Source: Jannaschia formosa (GTDB lineage Bacteria; Pseudomonadota; Alphaproteobacteria; Rhodobacterales; Rhodobacteraceae). From it: a DNA stretch of 64,000 bases. The stretch is taken from NCBI RefSeq assembly GCF_003340555.1, contig NZ_QPLJ01000012.1, positions 1 to 64,000 of the forward strand. The letters are read 5' to 3'. A program made the position numbers and the translations under genes. A model generated the notes under the pieces. The model was not told where the DNA came from. It searched no databases and saw nothing but the letters and a program-made list of their open reading frames with translations. Shown in pieces: positions 51,586-60,106 of this stretch (the first letter of the stretch is position 1; the number at the start of each line of letters is the position of its first letter).

Positions 51586-51663
51586 GGTCACAAATCCGGA
51601 GTGGACGAAAGTCCACGCTGACCGCCCTCCCCCACCGCCCCGAAGCGCGGACCTTCGTCCACA

Positions 51664-52503
51664 CTACGAAGACTGCGACTGTTGCTGCTGGCTCTGCGCC
51701 TCGGCGGCGACGCGGACTTCCACGTGCATCCTCTCGGTCCCGGCGCCCTGGCGGATGCCGGAGATCGGGGCAGCGTCGGAGTAGTCGAGCCCGGTCGCCA
51801 CGCGGCAATAGCGGGTGTCCGGCGAATAGCCGTTGGAGATGTCGAAGCCGACCCAGCCGAGGCCGTCGATATGGGCCTCGGCCCAGGCGTGGGTGGCCGT
51901 CTGCTCCTCGCGGTCGTTCATCTTGAGATAGCCCGAGACGTAGCGCGCCGGACGCTCCAGCAGGCGGGCGGCGGTGCAGAAGATATGGGCGTGGTCCTGG
52001 CAGACGCCGCGCCCCTCGCTTGCCGCCTCTTCGGCGGTGCGGGAGACGGACATGCCCTCGGTCTCGTAGGCGACCGCCTCGCGCACGGCCTTCGACAAAG
52101 CGTGCATCTGTTCGAGCTGGTCCTCGACGCGCCGCACCTCGCGCGCCAGCGCCAGCGTGGCCGAGCCGCGGCGGGTCAGGTCCGTCGGGCGCAGGAACAT
52201 CCACAGCGGCATGTAGCCGCCCTGCTCGCCGATGATGCCCGAATCGTCGGACATCTCGACCTCGCCCTCGGCGATGATCTCGACCTTCTCGACGCCCTCG
52301 TTGAGCGAGACGAGTTGCACCCGGTTGGCGTGGCTGTCGTCGAAAGTGACCTCGATCTTGCCGCCATGCACCTTCGTCCCCCAGTTCACGATGCGCTGGC
52401 CGTGCCGCGCCTTGGGCGTCACGCGCAGCTGCTGCAGCCCGTAGGTCACGGGTGCGTCGTATTCATAGGTCGTGACGTGGCGGATATGCAGGGTCTGGGT
52501 CAT
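51664..52503 (-). CDS. Transglutaminase-like cysteine peptidase of the Anbu/ATP-grasp system
   Basis: 279 aa. An N-terminal beta-rich domain (HIRHVTTYEYDAPVTYGLQQLRV) precedes the transglutaminase core with triad C168 (GRGVCQDHAHIF), H205 (ATHAWAEA) and D221 (GFDISNGYSP). It ends in a Gln/Ser-rich tail. Probably an amidase or isopeptidase acting on the product of the neighbouring ATP-grasp enzyme. Its ATG overlaps the alpha-E stop codon by 4 bp. The convergent glycine-rich gene is 78 bp away, where anbu would often be expected. Confidence 0.9.
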   Translation of the reverse strand: MTQTLHIRHVTTYEYDAPVTYGLQQLRVTPKARHGQRIVNWGTKVHGGKIEVTFDDSHANRVQLVSLNEGVEKVEIIAEGEVEMSDDSGIIGEQGGYMPLWMFLRPTDLTRRGSATLALAREVRRVEDQLEQMHALSKAVREAVAYETEGMSVSRTAEEAASEGRGVCQDHAHIFCTAARLLERPARYVSGYLKMNDREEQTATHAWAEAHIDGLGWVGFDISNGYSPDTRYCRVATGLDYSDAAPISGIRQGAGTERMHVEVRVAAEAQSQQQQSQSS

Positions 52504-53441
52504 CTGTAAAAACGGAAGTCCTGTTCGATCTGGTGGCCCAAGGCGGCGTTGCGCTTCAGGAAGTCCTGCAGGAACTGGTGCAGCCCCTCCTCGAAGATGT
52601 CCTCGATGCTCATCTCGCGGAGCCGGTCGCAGATCTCGTCCGAGAGGTCGTGGCAGGGCTTGCGGATCCCGTGATCGCGCAGGAGATATTCGAGATTGTC
52701 GCCGATCTTCGTGTAGCAGAACGCCAGCGAGCGCGGCATGCGGCCGTCGAGGATCAGGAACTGCGCGATCTCGCGCGCGCCGCGGGTGTTGCCGTGGACC
52801 TGCCGGAACGGCCCCTCGGCCGAGACGGCGCGCAGGATCATCTCCCACTGGGCGTTGTCGAGGCGCGAGCCAACGCCCGCGATCGACGGCAGCAGCACGA
52901 AATACTTCACGTCGAGCAGGCGCGCGGTGGCGTCGGCACGCTCGATGAAGGTGCCGAGACGGGCGAAGTCGTACATCTCGTCGCGCAGCATCGTGCCGTG
53001 CAGGGCGCCGCGCACGAAGGCCGACCGGGCGCGGATCGTCGAGAGGACCTGCGGCAGGTCGCGGGTCGGCACCTTGCGGGCGAGCGTGTCGCACAGCACC
53101 ATCCAGCATTCGTTGACCGCCTCCCAGACCTCGCGGGTGAGCGCGGTGCGCACGGTGCGGGCGTTCATCCGCGCCGCCTCGACGCAGGACATCACCGAGG
53201 ACGGGTTGTCGGGCGAGCGCAGCAGCCAGTCGATGACCGCATCGCCCGTGATCTCGTCGTGATGTTCCATATAGGCGGAGCGCACGCCGGCGGTGGAGAG
53301 GATCGACTTCCATTCGGAGTCGGTGCCGTCGCCCCTCGTCAGCGCGATCCGCTCGCCGGTCTCGACGAGGCGCGCGAGGTTCTCGGTCCGCTCCATGTAG
53401 CGGAACATCCAGTAGAGGCCGCCGGCGGTCTTTCCTAGCAT
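52500..53441 (-). CDS. Alpha-E domain-containing protein
   Basis: 313 aa, almost entirely alpha-helical. The start MLGKTAGGLYWMFRYMERTENLARLVE is diagnostic of the alpha-E family. Members are encoded with circularly permuted ATP-grasp enzymes and transglutaminase-like proteins and are proposed to take part in making or handling a peptide tag; no enzymatic mechanism is established. Lies 64 bp after the ATP-grasp gene and overlaps the transglutaminase gene by 4 bp. Confidence 0.92.
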   Translation of the reverse strand: MLGKTAGGLYWMFRYMERTENLARLVETGERIALTRGDGTDSEWKSILSTAGVRSAYMEHHDEITGDAVIDWLLRSPDNPSSVMSCVEAARMNARTVRTALTREVWEAVNECWMVLCDTLARKVPTRDLPQVLSTIRARSAFVRGALHGTMLRDEMYDFARLGTFIERADATARLLDVKYFVLLPSIAGVGSRLDNAQWEMILRAVSAEGPFRQVHGNTRGAREIAQFLILDGRMPRSLAFCYTKIGDNLEYLLRDHGIRKPCHDLSDEICDRLREMSIEDIFEEGLHQFLQDFLKRNAALGHQIEQDFRFYR

Positions 53442-53505
53442 GCGACCTCTCCGGCGCCGGCGCGCGGCGCCCCGTTCGTCCGGGGCCGGTTTCCCTTGCA
53501 GGGCA

Positions 53506-54933
53506 TCACTCTTCCTCCAGCACCCAGGTGTCCTTGGTGCCCCCGCCCTGGCTGGAGTTGACGACGAGCGAGCCCTTCTTGAGCGCCACCCGCGTCAGGC
53601 CGCCCGGCGTGATGTCGATCCCGTTGGGCGAGACCAGGACGAAGGGGCGCAGGTCGACATGGCGGGGTGCCAGGCCCTTGTTGGCGAAGATCGGCACCGT
53701 GGACAGCGACAGCGTCGGCTGAGCGATGTAGTTGCCCGACTTCGCCTCCAGCTTGGCGCGGAAGGCCTTGAGGTCCTTCTTCGAGGCGGCCGGGCCGATC
53801 AGCATGCCGTAGCCGCCCGAGCCATGCACCTCCTTGACGACGAGGTCCTCGAGGTTGGCGAGCACATGGGCCAGCGCGTCCGGGTCCGAGCAGCGCCAGG
53901 TCGGCACGTTTTCCAGCAGAGCGTTCTCGCCAGTGTAGAAGCGCACGATCTCGGGCATGTAGCTGTAGATCGCCTTGTCGTCGGAGACCCCGGTGCCCGG
54001 CGCATTGGCGATGGTGATGCCGCCCGCGCGGTAGATGTCGAAGATGCCCGGCACGCCCAGCATCGAATCGGGGTTGAAGGTCAGCGGGTCGAGATAGTCG
54101 TCATCGACCCGGCGGTAGAGCACGTCGATGGGCTGGTAGCCCCGGGTCGTGCGCATCGCGACGCGGCCGTCGACCACGCGCAGGTCGTGGCCCTCGACCA
54201 GCTCGGCGCTCATCTGGTCGGCGAGGAAGGAATGCTCGTAATAGGCGGAGTTATGGATGCCCGGCGTCAGCACCGCCACCGTCGGCACGCCGTCGCAGGC
54301 CGGGGGGGCGCAGGCCGACAGCGAGGCGTGCAGGTTGCGCGGATAGTTCGACACGCGCTGAACCCGGTTGTCGGTGAAGAGTTCGGGGAACATCGCCAGC
54401 ATCGTCTCGCGGTTCTCGAGCATGTAGCTGACGCCCGAGGGCGTGCGGGCGTTGTCCTCGAGCACGTAGAACTGCTCGGGGCCCGTGCGGACGAGGTCGA
54501 TGCCGACGATATGGGTGTAGATGTCGCCCGGCGGGTCGACGCCCACCATCTGCGGCAGGAAGGCCTCGTTCCGGGCGATCATCTGGTAGGGCAGGACGCC
54601 GGCGCGCACGATCTCCTGCCGGTGATAGATGTCGTGGAGGAAGGCGTTGAGCGCGCGGACCCGCTGCTCGATCCCCTTCGAGAGCTTCGCCCATTCGCGC
54701 GCGGCGATGATGCGGGGGACGATGTCGAACGGGATCAGCCGCTCGCCCGCGTCGGGGTCGCCGTAGACGTTGAAGGTGATGCCGGTCAGGCGGAAGGCGT
54801 CCTCGGCCTCGCGCGCCTTGGCGCGCAGGCGTTTCGGATCCTCGGCCTCGAACCAGCGGGCGAAATCTGCGTAGGCCGCGCGGGGGGAGCCATCGGGCTC
54901 GTACATCTCGTCGAAGAGGCTGTCCGATCTCAT
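53506..54933 (-). CDS. Circularly permuted type-2 ATP-grasp protein
   Basis: 475 aa. Typical segments: FDIVPRIIAAREWAKLSKGIEQR, LNAFLHDIYH, GIDLVRTGPEQFYVLEDNAR, SGVSYMLENR and VVKEVHGSGGYGMLIGP (ATP-binding Lys and Gly loop). Such enzymes are thought to be amide-bond-forming ligases that add amino acids to a peptide or protein. The ATG at 54933 (MRSDSLFDEMYEPDG) is chosen; the frame is open 25 codons further. First gene of a three-gene operon with alpha-E and transglutaminase. Confidence 0.92.
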   Translation of the reverse strand: MRSDSLFDEMYEPDGSPRAAYADFARWFEAEDPKRLRAKAREAEDAFRLTGITFNVYGDPDAGERLIPFDIVPRIIAAREWAKLSKGIEQRVRALNAFLHDIYHRQEIVRAGVLPYQMIARNEAFLPQMVGVDPPGDIYTHIVGIDLVRTGPEQFYVLEDNARTPSGVSYMLENRETMLAMFPELFTDNRVQRVSNYPRNLHASLSACAPPACDGVPTVAVLTPGIHNSAYYEHSFLADQMSAELVEGHDLRVVDGRVAMRTTRGYQPIDVLYRRVDDDYLDPLTFNPDSMLGVPGIFDIYRAGGITIANAPGTGVSDDKAIYSYMPEIVRFYTGENALLENVPTWRCSDPDALAHVLANLEDLVVKEVHGSGGYGMLIGPAASKKDLKAFRAKLEAKSGNYIAQPTLSLSTVPIFANKGLAPRHVDLRPFVLVSPNGIDITPGGLTRVALKKGSLVVNSSQGGGTKDTWVLEEE

Positions 54934-55049
54934 GGGGAAACCCTGACCCGCCCGCGCACGGGATGCAATGGCCGTCGCGCCCGCCGGCCATTGGTAAGGA
55001 TTTGGCAAGACCTGATGCCCATAAGACCGGCAGAAAGTCGGAGTGAGAC

Positions 55050-56396
55050 ATGGACAGGTTGAAAACCTTGACCGTCAGTCAATCGATGGCGGTGATCTTC
55101 TTCGCGGGCCTGTCGGTGGCGATCCTGTTCGCCGCGGCCTCGCTGATCGGGGACCTGTCGGAACGACGGAAGCTGGCGCAGGACCGGCTGATCGTGGCCG
55201 AGGCGCGAGAAATCGGCGCCGTCGTCCACGAGATGCAGCGCGAGCGGGGGCTGACCGCAGCCTGGCTCGCCGCGCCGCTGGACGGGCTGCGCGAGGAGGT
55301 TACAGCCCAGCGGATGCGGACCGACGAGATGGTGACCCGCGCCCGGCTGCTGCTGCGCGAGGACCGGCGGCCCGGACAGGCCGGGGCGTCGGCCCCCGAC
55401 TTCCCGGCGCTGGCGGCCTGGCTGGAGCAGGCCCGCGCGCGCGCCGACGCAGGCAGGGTCGGGTCGCGCGCGTATCGCGACCTCATGACCCGCGAGACGG
55501 CGCGCCTGATCGGCGCGGTCGCCGATGGCGGGACGGCGGCGCATTCGGGCCGCGTCGCGACGATGTCCCATGCGCTGGCCAGCCTGATGGCGGCCAAGGA
55601 CGCGATCGGGCTGGAGCGGACGATCGGCCTCGTCCTCCACGCGGCGCGGGGCACCCCGCAGCCGGGCGAGGACCGCGCGGCGCTGACCGCGCAGGCGCTG
55701 GTCACCCGCACGCGGCTGCAGGCCTTCCGGCTGGTCGCCGACGACGAATCCCGCGGCTTCCTCGACCTCTGGGAAAGATCGAGCGCGGTCCGCCGGTTCG
55801 AGGCCGCCCGCGCCGACCTGCTGTCGGAGGAGGGTTCCGCGCGCGACGTGGTGCCGGCCGACTGGCTGGAGCGCGCGGACGCGGCCATCGGCGCGCTGCG
55901 CGCGGTCGAGACCGGCGAGACGGCGCGGCTTGTCGAGCGGCTCGACGGGGAGCTGGCCGCCATCCGCGCGGGGATCTTCCGCGACATCGCGTTGTTCTGC
56001 GCGCTGCTGCTGCTGTTCGGCGGCATCGCCCATGTGACGCGGCGGCGCGTCGACAGCTCGATCCGCAACCTGATCGGCACGGTCTGCCGGTTGACGACCG
56101 ATGCCAGCACGACCCGGATCCGGCCCTGCCCACAGCGCGACCTCAACCAGATCTCCGACGCGCTCGACATCCTGCGTGCCGTGCAGATCGAACGCCACCG
56201 CTCGCAGCTGGCCACCGAGGCGCTGCGCAGCAGCGTCGATGCGGAGCTCGACCGCCTCTTCGCCGCGATCGAGCAGGGGGCGACCCATGGCCGGATGACC
56301 GTGCTGGGGCTCGACGCCCACGGCGCGACGCTGGCGCGCGGGGTGAACCGCCTGCTCGACCGGATCGAGCGGGACCGCACGCCGAAGGCTTCGTGA
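55050..56396 (+). CDS. NIT (nitrate/nitrite-sensing) domain membrane protein without output domain
   Basis: 448 aa. TM1 about 13-33, a helical periplasmic domain about 36-305, TM2 about 307-327, then about 120 cytoplasmic residues. VVHEMQRERGLTAAWLAAPLDG near the start of the periplasmic part is the NIT-domain signature seen in nitrate receptors and chemoreceptors. The cytoplasmic tail has no chemotaxis signalling (MA), kinase or cyclase domain that I can recognise. Divergent from the ATP-grasp gene. Ligand and partner unknown. Confidence 0.8.
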   Translation: MDRLKTLTVSQSMAVIFFAGLSVAILFAAASLIGDLSERRKLAQDRLIVAEAREIGAVVHEMQRERGLTAAWLAAPLDGLREEVTAQRMRTDEMVTRARLLLREDRRPGQAGASAPDFPALAAWLEQARARADAGRVGSRAYRDLMTRETARLIGAVADGGTAAHSGRVATMSHALASLMAAKDAIGLERTIGLVLHAARGTPQPGEDRAALTAQALVTRTRLQAFRLVADDESRGFLDLWERSSAVRRFEAARADLLSEEGSARDVVPADWLERADAAIGALRAVETGETARLVERLDGELAAIRAGIFRDIALFCALLLLFGGIAHVTRRRVDSSIRNLIGTVCRLTTDASTTRIRPCPQRDLNQISDALDILRAVQIERHRSQLATEALRSSVDAELDRLFAAIEQGATHGRMTVLGLDAHGATLARGVNRLLDRIERDRTPKAS

Positions 56397-56421
56397 CGGG
56401 TTTTGTGGGGCTGGCACCGTT

Positions 56422-56437
56422 GGCCCGGCTCCGGGCC
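56422..56437 (+). terminator. 7-bp hairpin after the NIT-domain gene
   Basis: GGCCCGG and CCGGGCC separated by CT, 26 bp after the stop codon, in the 158-bp convergent gap before the PLD gene. Weak candidate without a T-tract. Confidence 0.35.
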
Positions 56438-56554
56438 TGACGCCGGGGCGGCTTCCCGGGCGGGGCGGGCGGAATCCGAGGCGGGGGATTGGGCGAGGCG
56501 GCCGGAGACCGAGGCAGGGGATCCGGCCGCCGCCCCGGCCGGCGCCAGGCGCGA

Positions 56555-58120
56555 TCAGACCATCTCGTCCGGGACGACGGGCAGGTCGCGGCCGAGGCGC
56601 AGGCCCGGCCCGCTGGGATAGGGCACGAGCAGGCCGCGGCGATGCTCGGGCGCGCGGGCCGCGTTCTTTCCCGCCAGCTCGCGCCAGGCGGCGACGCAGC
56701 TTTCGCCTTCGAGCAGCGGGCCGCTCTCCCCCTCGCCCAGCCAGTGCTGAAGCAGCCGGCGGCGCGTGGCCGCGACCTCGGCGGCGCCGCGCAGCGGGAC
56801 GCCGAACTCCGTGTCCCAGCGCAGGCTGCGGCCGTTCAGGTTGGCGCTGCTGATCAGGCCGCGGTCGTCGTCGAAGAGGCAGACCTTGGCGTGGACGTAG
56901 ATCAGCGGCGCGCCGTGCAGGGTGTCGCGGCCCCGGCTCCGGGCCGGGCGGCGCTGCGCGGGCGCGCCGATGAAGGTCCGCGCCCCGAAAGCGCGGCGCA
57001 GTTTGCGCACGGCGCGGGCCTGCAGGTACTCGCCGAAACGCGCATCCGCGCGGCGCGAGCCGAAGAAGGCCACGTCCTCCGGCGCGCCGGGCAGCACCAG
57101 GAACAGCCGCAGCCCGGGCCGCGCGCGGGCGGCGCTGGCCAGCGCCCGGGCGATCAGGCGGTCGCGCATGAACTGGGTCTCGAGGTAGATCAGGTCGCGA
57201 GCCGAGGCGATGCCGTCCAGGATCGCCTCCTCCAGCTCCGACAGGACGGTCTGAGGCGAGAACAGCCTGGGCGTCCCCGGCGCGCGCGAGGACAGGGTGC
57301 GCAGGACGACGGGCGGCCCGGGCGGGGGATCGGCGGCGCGATGGGTGACGGCGACGAAGTCGATCAGATGGGCACGGGTCGCGGCGGCCGTCTCGGGGTC
57401 GTCGCGCAGAAGCTGGACGTCGTGCCAGGTCTCCTCGGCGGGGCGGTCGTGGTTCCAGTCGTCGTAGCGCCGGGCGTTGAGGTCGAGCCCGCCGCAATAG
57501 ACGCGCCGCCCGTCGATCACGGCGACCTTCTGGTGATGCGTCACCGGGACCAGCTCCGGCAGGCGCAGGCGGCGGGGCCGGTGGCTGTTCTTCTGCCTGA
57601 CGAGATGGGCGAGCAGCCCCGGCCGGTCGCGCAGCAGGTTGACCCGCGCCGCGTCGGGCATCGCATCGAGCTCGCGGATGCGGGCCTCGAGCATCTTCTG
57701 CACCCGCGGCCAGAGCGCGAGACGCACCGGCCAGGCCAGCCGCGCCGGGTGCAGCGCGGCGTGGGTCTCGAACACCGCCCCGGCCGGCGCCACCTCGCGC
57801 AGGGCGGCGGCGAGGCGCAGGGTGCGCCATGTGGACGCATGCAGCGCCTCGGCCACGACCGGGTCGAAATCCGACAGGATCAGCCGGACCCGCACCCCGC
57901 GCGACACGGTGTGGAGCAGCAGGTCGAACCAGTCCTGCCCCACCGCGCGCGCGCGCGACCCGACCAGCGGGGTCGACAGGTCGAAGATGCGAAAGCCCGC
58001 GAACACTTCGTCTTCTGCGTCGAGGACGGCATCCTCGAAGGCGGGATAGGCCTCGGACGCGGTGATGAAGACCCGCGTCCGGCCGTCTGGGGCGGGGTCG
58101 TTCTGAACTTGCAAGGCCAT
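56555..58120 (-). CDS. Phospholipase D-like protein (two HxK motifs)
   Basis: 521 aa with two PLD half-sites: VTHHQKVAVIDGRRVYCGGL (about 193-212) and YVHAKVCLFDDDRGLISSAN (about 408-427), i.e. HxKx4D followed by a Gly/Ser-Asn context. No transmembrane helices precede them, unlike bacterial cardiolipin synthases ClsA, so a soluble PLD/phosphatidyltransferase (ClsC-like) is more likely. The ATG at 58120 lacks a strong ribosome-binding site. Divergent from tamA across 195 bp. Confidence 0.87.
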   Translation of the reverse strand: MALQVQNDPAPDGRTRVFITASEAYPAFEDAVLDAEDEVFAGFRIFDLSTPLVGSRARAVGQDWFDLLLHTVSRGVRVRLILSDFDPVVAEALHASTWRTLRLAAALREVAPAGAVFETHAALHPARLAWPVRLALWPRVQKMLEARIRELDAMPDAARVNLLRDRPGLLAHLVRQKNSHRPRRLRLPELVPVTHHQKVAVIDGRRVYCGGLDLNARRYDDWNHDRPAEETWHDVQLLRDDPETAAATRAHLIDFVAVTHRAADPPPGPPVVLRTLSSRAPGTPRLFSPQTVLSELEEAILDGIASARDLIYLETQFMRDRLIARALASAARARPGLRLFLVLPGAPEDVAFFGSRRADARFGEYLQARAVRKLRRAFGARTFIGAPAQRRPARSRGRDTLHGAPLIYVHAKVCLFDDDRGLISSANLNGRSLRWDTEFGVPLRGAAEVAATRRRLLQHWLGEGESGPLLEGESCVAAWRELAGKNAARAPEHRRGLLVPYPSGPGLRLGRDLPVVPDEMV

Positions 58121-58315
58121 GGGCGAAGCGGTCGGTCCGGGTCGGTCAATCCCCTCTCCTATCCGCGACGGCGGGGCGCCGCACAACCCCGGCTTGCGCC
58201 CCCCGGCGGCTTTCCCCTTCCGGACCGGGATGCTAGCACCGGTGGAAACGAGGTTTGCATGGGCCATGTTCCGGCTAACTCGGCAGTGCCGGGCATGTCG
58301 GCTGGGGGGCAAAAT

Positions 58316-60106
58316 ATGAAGTTTCGGAATGCCTTCCTGGCTGTGCTGGTCAGCGGTGCGGCGACCGCGGACGCCGACGCGGCGGAGTTCCAGCTGACCT
58401 TCCAGGGCGACAACGAGGCCCTTGCCCAGACGATCCAGGCGACCTCGCTGGTGGCGAACACGATCCGCGAGGAAGAGGACGCGACCCGCCGCGAGATCGT
58501 CGCCGCCGCCCAGGCCGACTATTCCCGCCTGCTGGCGGCGATGTTCGAGGCGGGGCATTTCGGCCCGGTGATCTCGATCCTGATCGACGGGGTCGAGGCG
58601 GCGGAGCTTCCGGTGATCGGCACCGACGCGCCGGTCGACCGGGTCGAGATCCAGGTCGCGCCCGGCCCGATCTTCCTGTTCGGCGAGGCGCGCATTGGCC
58701 CGCTGCCCGAAGGCGTGGCGCCGCCCGAGGGCTTCGCCCCGGGCGCGCAGGCGGGCACCGACATCCTGCGCGAGGCCACCTCCGAGGGCATCGACGCCTG
58801 GCGCGCCCGCGGCTTCGCCAAGGCCGAGCTGGAGAGCCAGGAGATCGTCGCCCGGCACCCGGTGAACCTGCTGGACGCGCGGCTGACGCTCGATCCCGGC
58901 CAGCGGCTGAGCTACGGCCCGCTCCTGATCGAGGGCAACGAGAACGTGCGGGCGGGGCAGATCCGCCGCATCGCCGACCTGCGCCCGGGCCGCGTCTTCG
59001 ATCCCGAGGAGGTGCGCACCGCCGCGCGGCGGCTGCAGCAGACCGGCGCGTTCCGCTCGGTCGCGGTGGTCGAGGCCGACGAGGCCCTGCCCGACGCGAC
59101 CCTGCCGCTGACGGTGCAGGTCGTCGAACGGCTGCCGCGCCGCATCGGCTTCGGCGCCGAGATCAGCACGACCGAGGGCGCGGGCCTGTCGGCCTTCTGG
59201 CTGCACCGCAATCTGACCGGCTTCGCCGACAGCTTCCGGGCCGAGGCCGAGATCACCGGGATCGGCGGCGATTCGGGCGGCGAGGATTATCGCCTGGGCT
59301 TCGCCTACAACCGCCCGGCCACCTTCAACAGCGAGACCGACCTCTTCGTCACCGGCGAGGTCGAGAGCCTGGACCAGGACGACTTCACCTCCGACCGGGC
59401 GGAGCTGGTCGTCGGCGCGCGGCGCATCGTCTCGGAGGAGTTCCAGTACAGCTACGGGCTGTCGCTGGAATATTCCGACGTCGAGGACGCTTTCGGCGAG
59501 CGTGAGTTCCTGATCGCGTCGATCCCGCTCAAGGCGCAGTACGACCGCCGCGACGAACCGCTGAACCCGGCCGACGGCTATTACGTCGAGGCGGGGCTGG
59601 ACCCGTTCTACGGGTTCGAGACCGCAGGCGGGGGCGTCCGCTTCACCGCCGACCTGCGCGGCTACCAGGGCTTCGGGGACGACCGCCGCACCGTCATCGC
59701 CGCACGGCTGCAGCTTGGCACGGTGGTCGGGCCGGACCTGGAGGACACGCCTCCGACCGACCTGTTCTTCTCGGGCGGGGGCGGAACCGTGCGCGGGCAG
59801 CCCTTCCAGTCGCTGAGCCTGGAGCTGCCCTCGGGGCGAGAGGTCGGTGGACGATCCTTCGTCGGCCTCTCGACCGAGCTGCGCCGGAGGGTCACCGACA
59901 CGATCGGCGTGGTCGGCTTCATCGATGCAGGCCAGATCAGCGAAAGCTCCGACTGGTCCGGCGGCGAGAGCCATGTCGGCGCGGGCCTCGGCGTGCGCTA
60001 CAATACCGGGATCGGGCCGATCCGGGTCGATCTGGGCGTGCCGGTCTCGGGGCCGGGCGACAATTCGGGCTTCGAGATCTATATCGGAATCGGGCAGGCC
60101 TTCTGA
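58316..60106 (+). CDS. tamA: TamA, outer-membrane assembly factor (Omp85 family)
   Basis: 596 aa. Signal peptide (MKFRNAFLAVLVSGAATADA), then about 240 residues of POTRA domains (YGPLLIEGNENVRAGQIRRI, FRSVAVVEADEALP) and a C-terminal beta-barrel from about 265, starting RRIGFGAEISTTEGAGLSAF and ending FEIYIGIGQAF with terminal Phe. The barrel motifs FFSGGGGTVRGQPFQSL and VGAGLGVRYNTGIGPIRVD are classic Omp85. Works with TamB, whose ATG overlaps this stop codon (TGATG). Confidence 0.95.
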   Translation: MKFRNAFLAVLVSGAATADADAAEFQLTFQGDNEALAQTIQATSLVANTIREEEDATRREIVAAAQADYSRLLAAMFEAGHFGPVISILIDGVEAAELPVIGTDAPVDRVEIQVAPGPIFLFGEARIGPLPEGVAPPEGFAPGAQAGTDILREATSEGIDAWRARGFAKAELESQEIVARHPVNLLDARLTLDPGQRLSYGPLLIEGNENVRAGQIRRIADLRPGRVFDPEEVRTAARRLQQTGAFRSVAVVEADEALPDATLPLTVQVVERLPRRIGFGAEISTTEGAGLSAFWLHRNLTGFADSFRAEAEITGIGGDSGGEDYRLGFAYNRPATFNSETDLFVTGEVESLDQDDFTSDRAELVVGARRIVSEEFQYSYGLSLEYSDVEDAFGEREFLIASIPLKAQYDRRDEPLNPADGYYVEAGLDPFYGFETAGGGVRFTADLRGYQGFGDDRRTVIAARLQLGTVVGPDLEDTPPTDLFFSGGGGTVRGQPFQSLSLELPSGREVGGRSFVGLSTELRRRVTDTIGVVGFIDAGQISESSDWSGGESHVGAGLGVRYNTGIGPIRVDLGVPVSGPGDNSGFEIYIGIGQAF

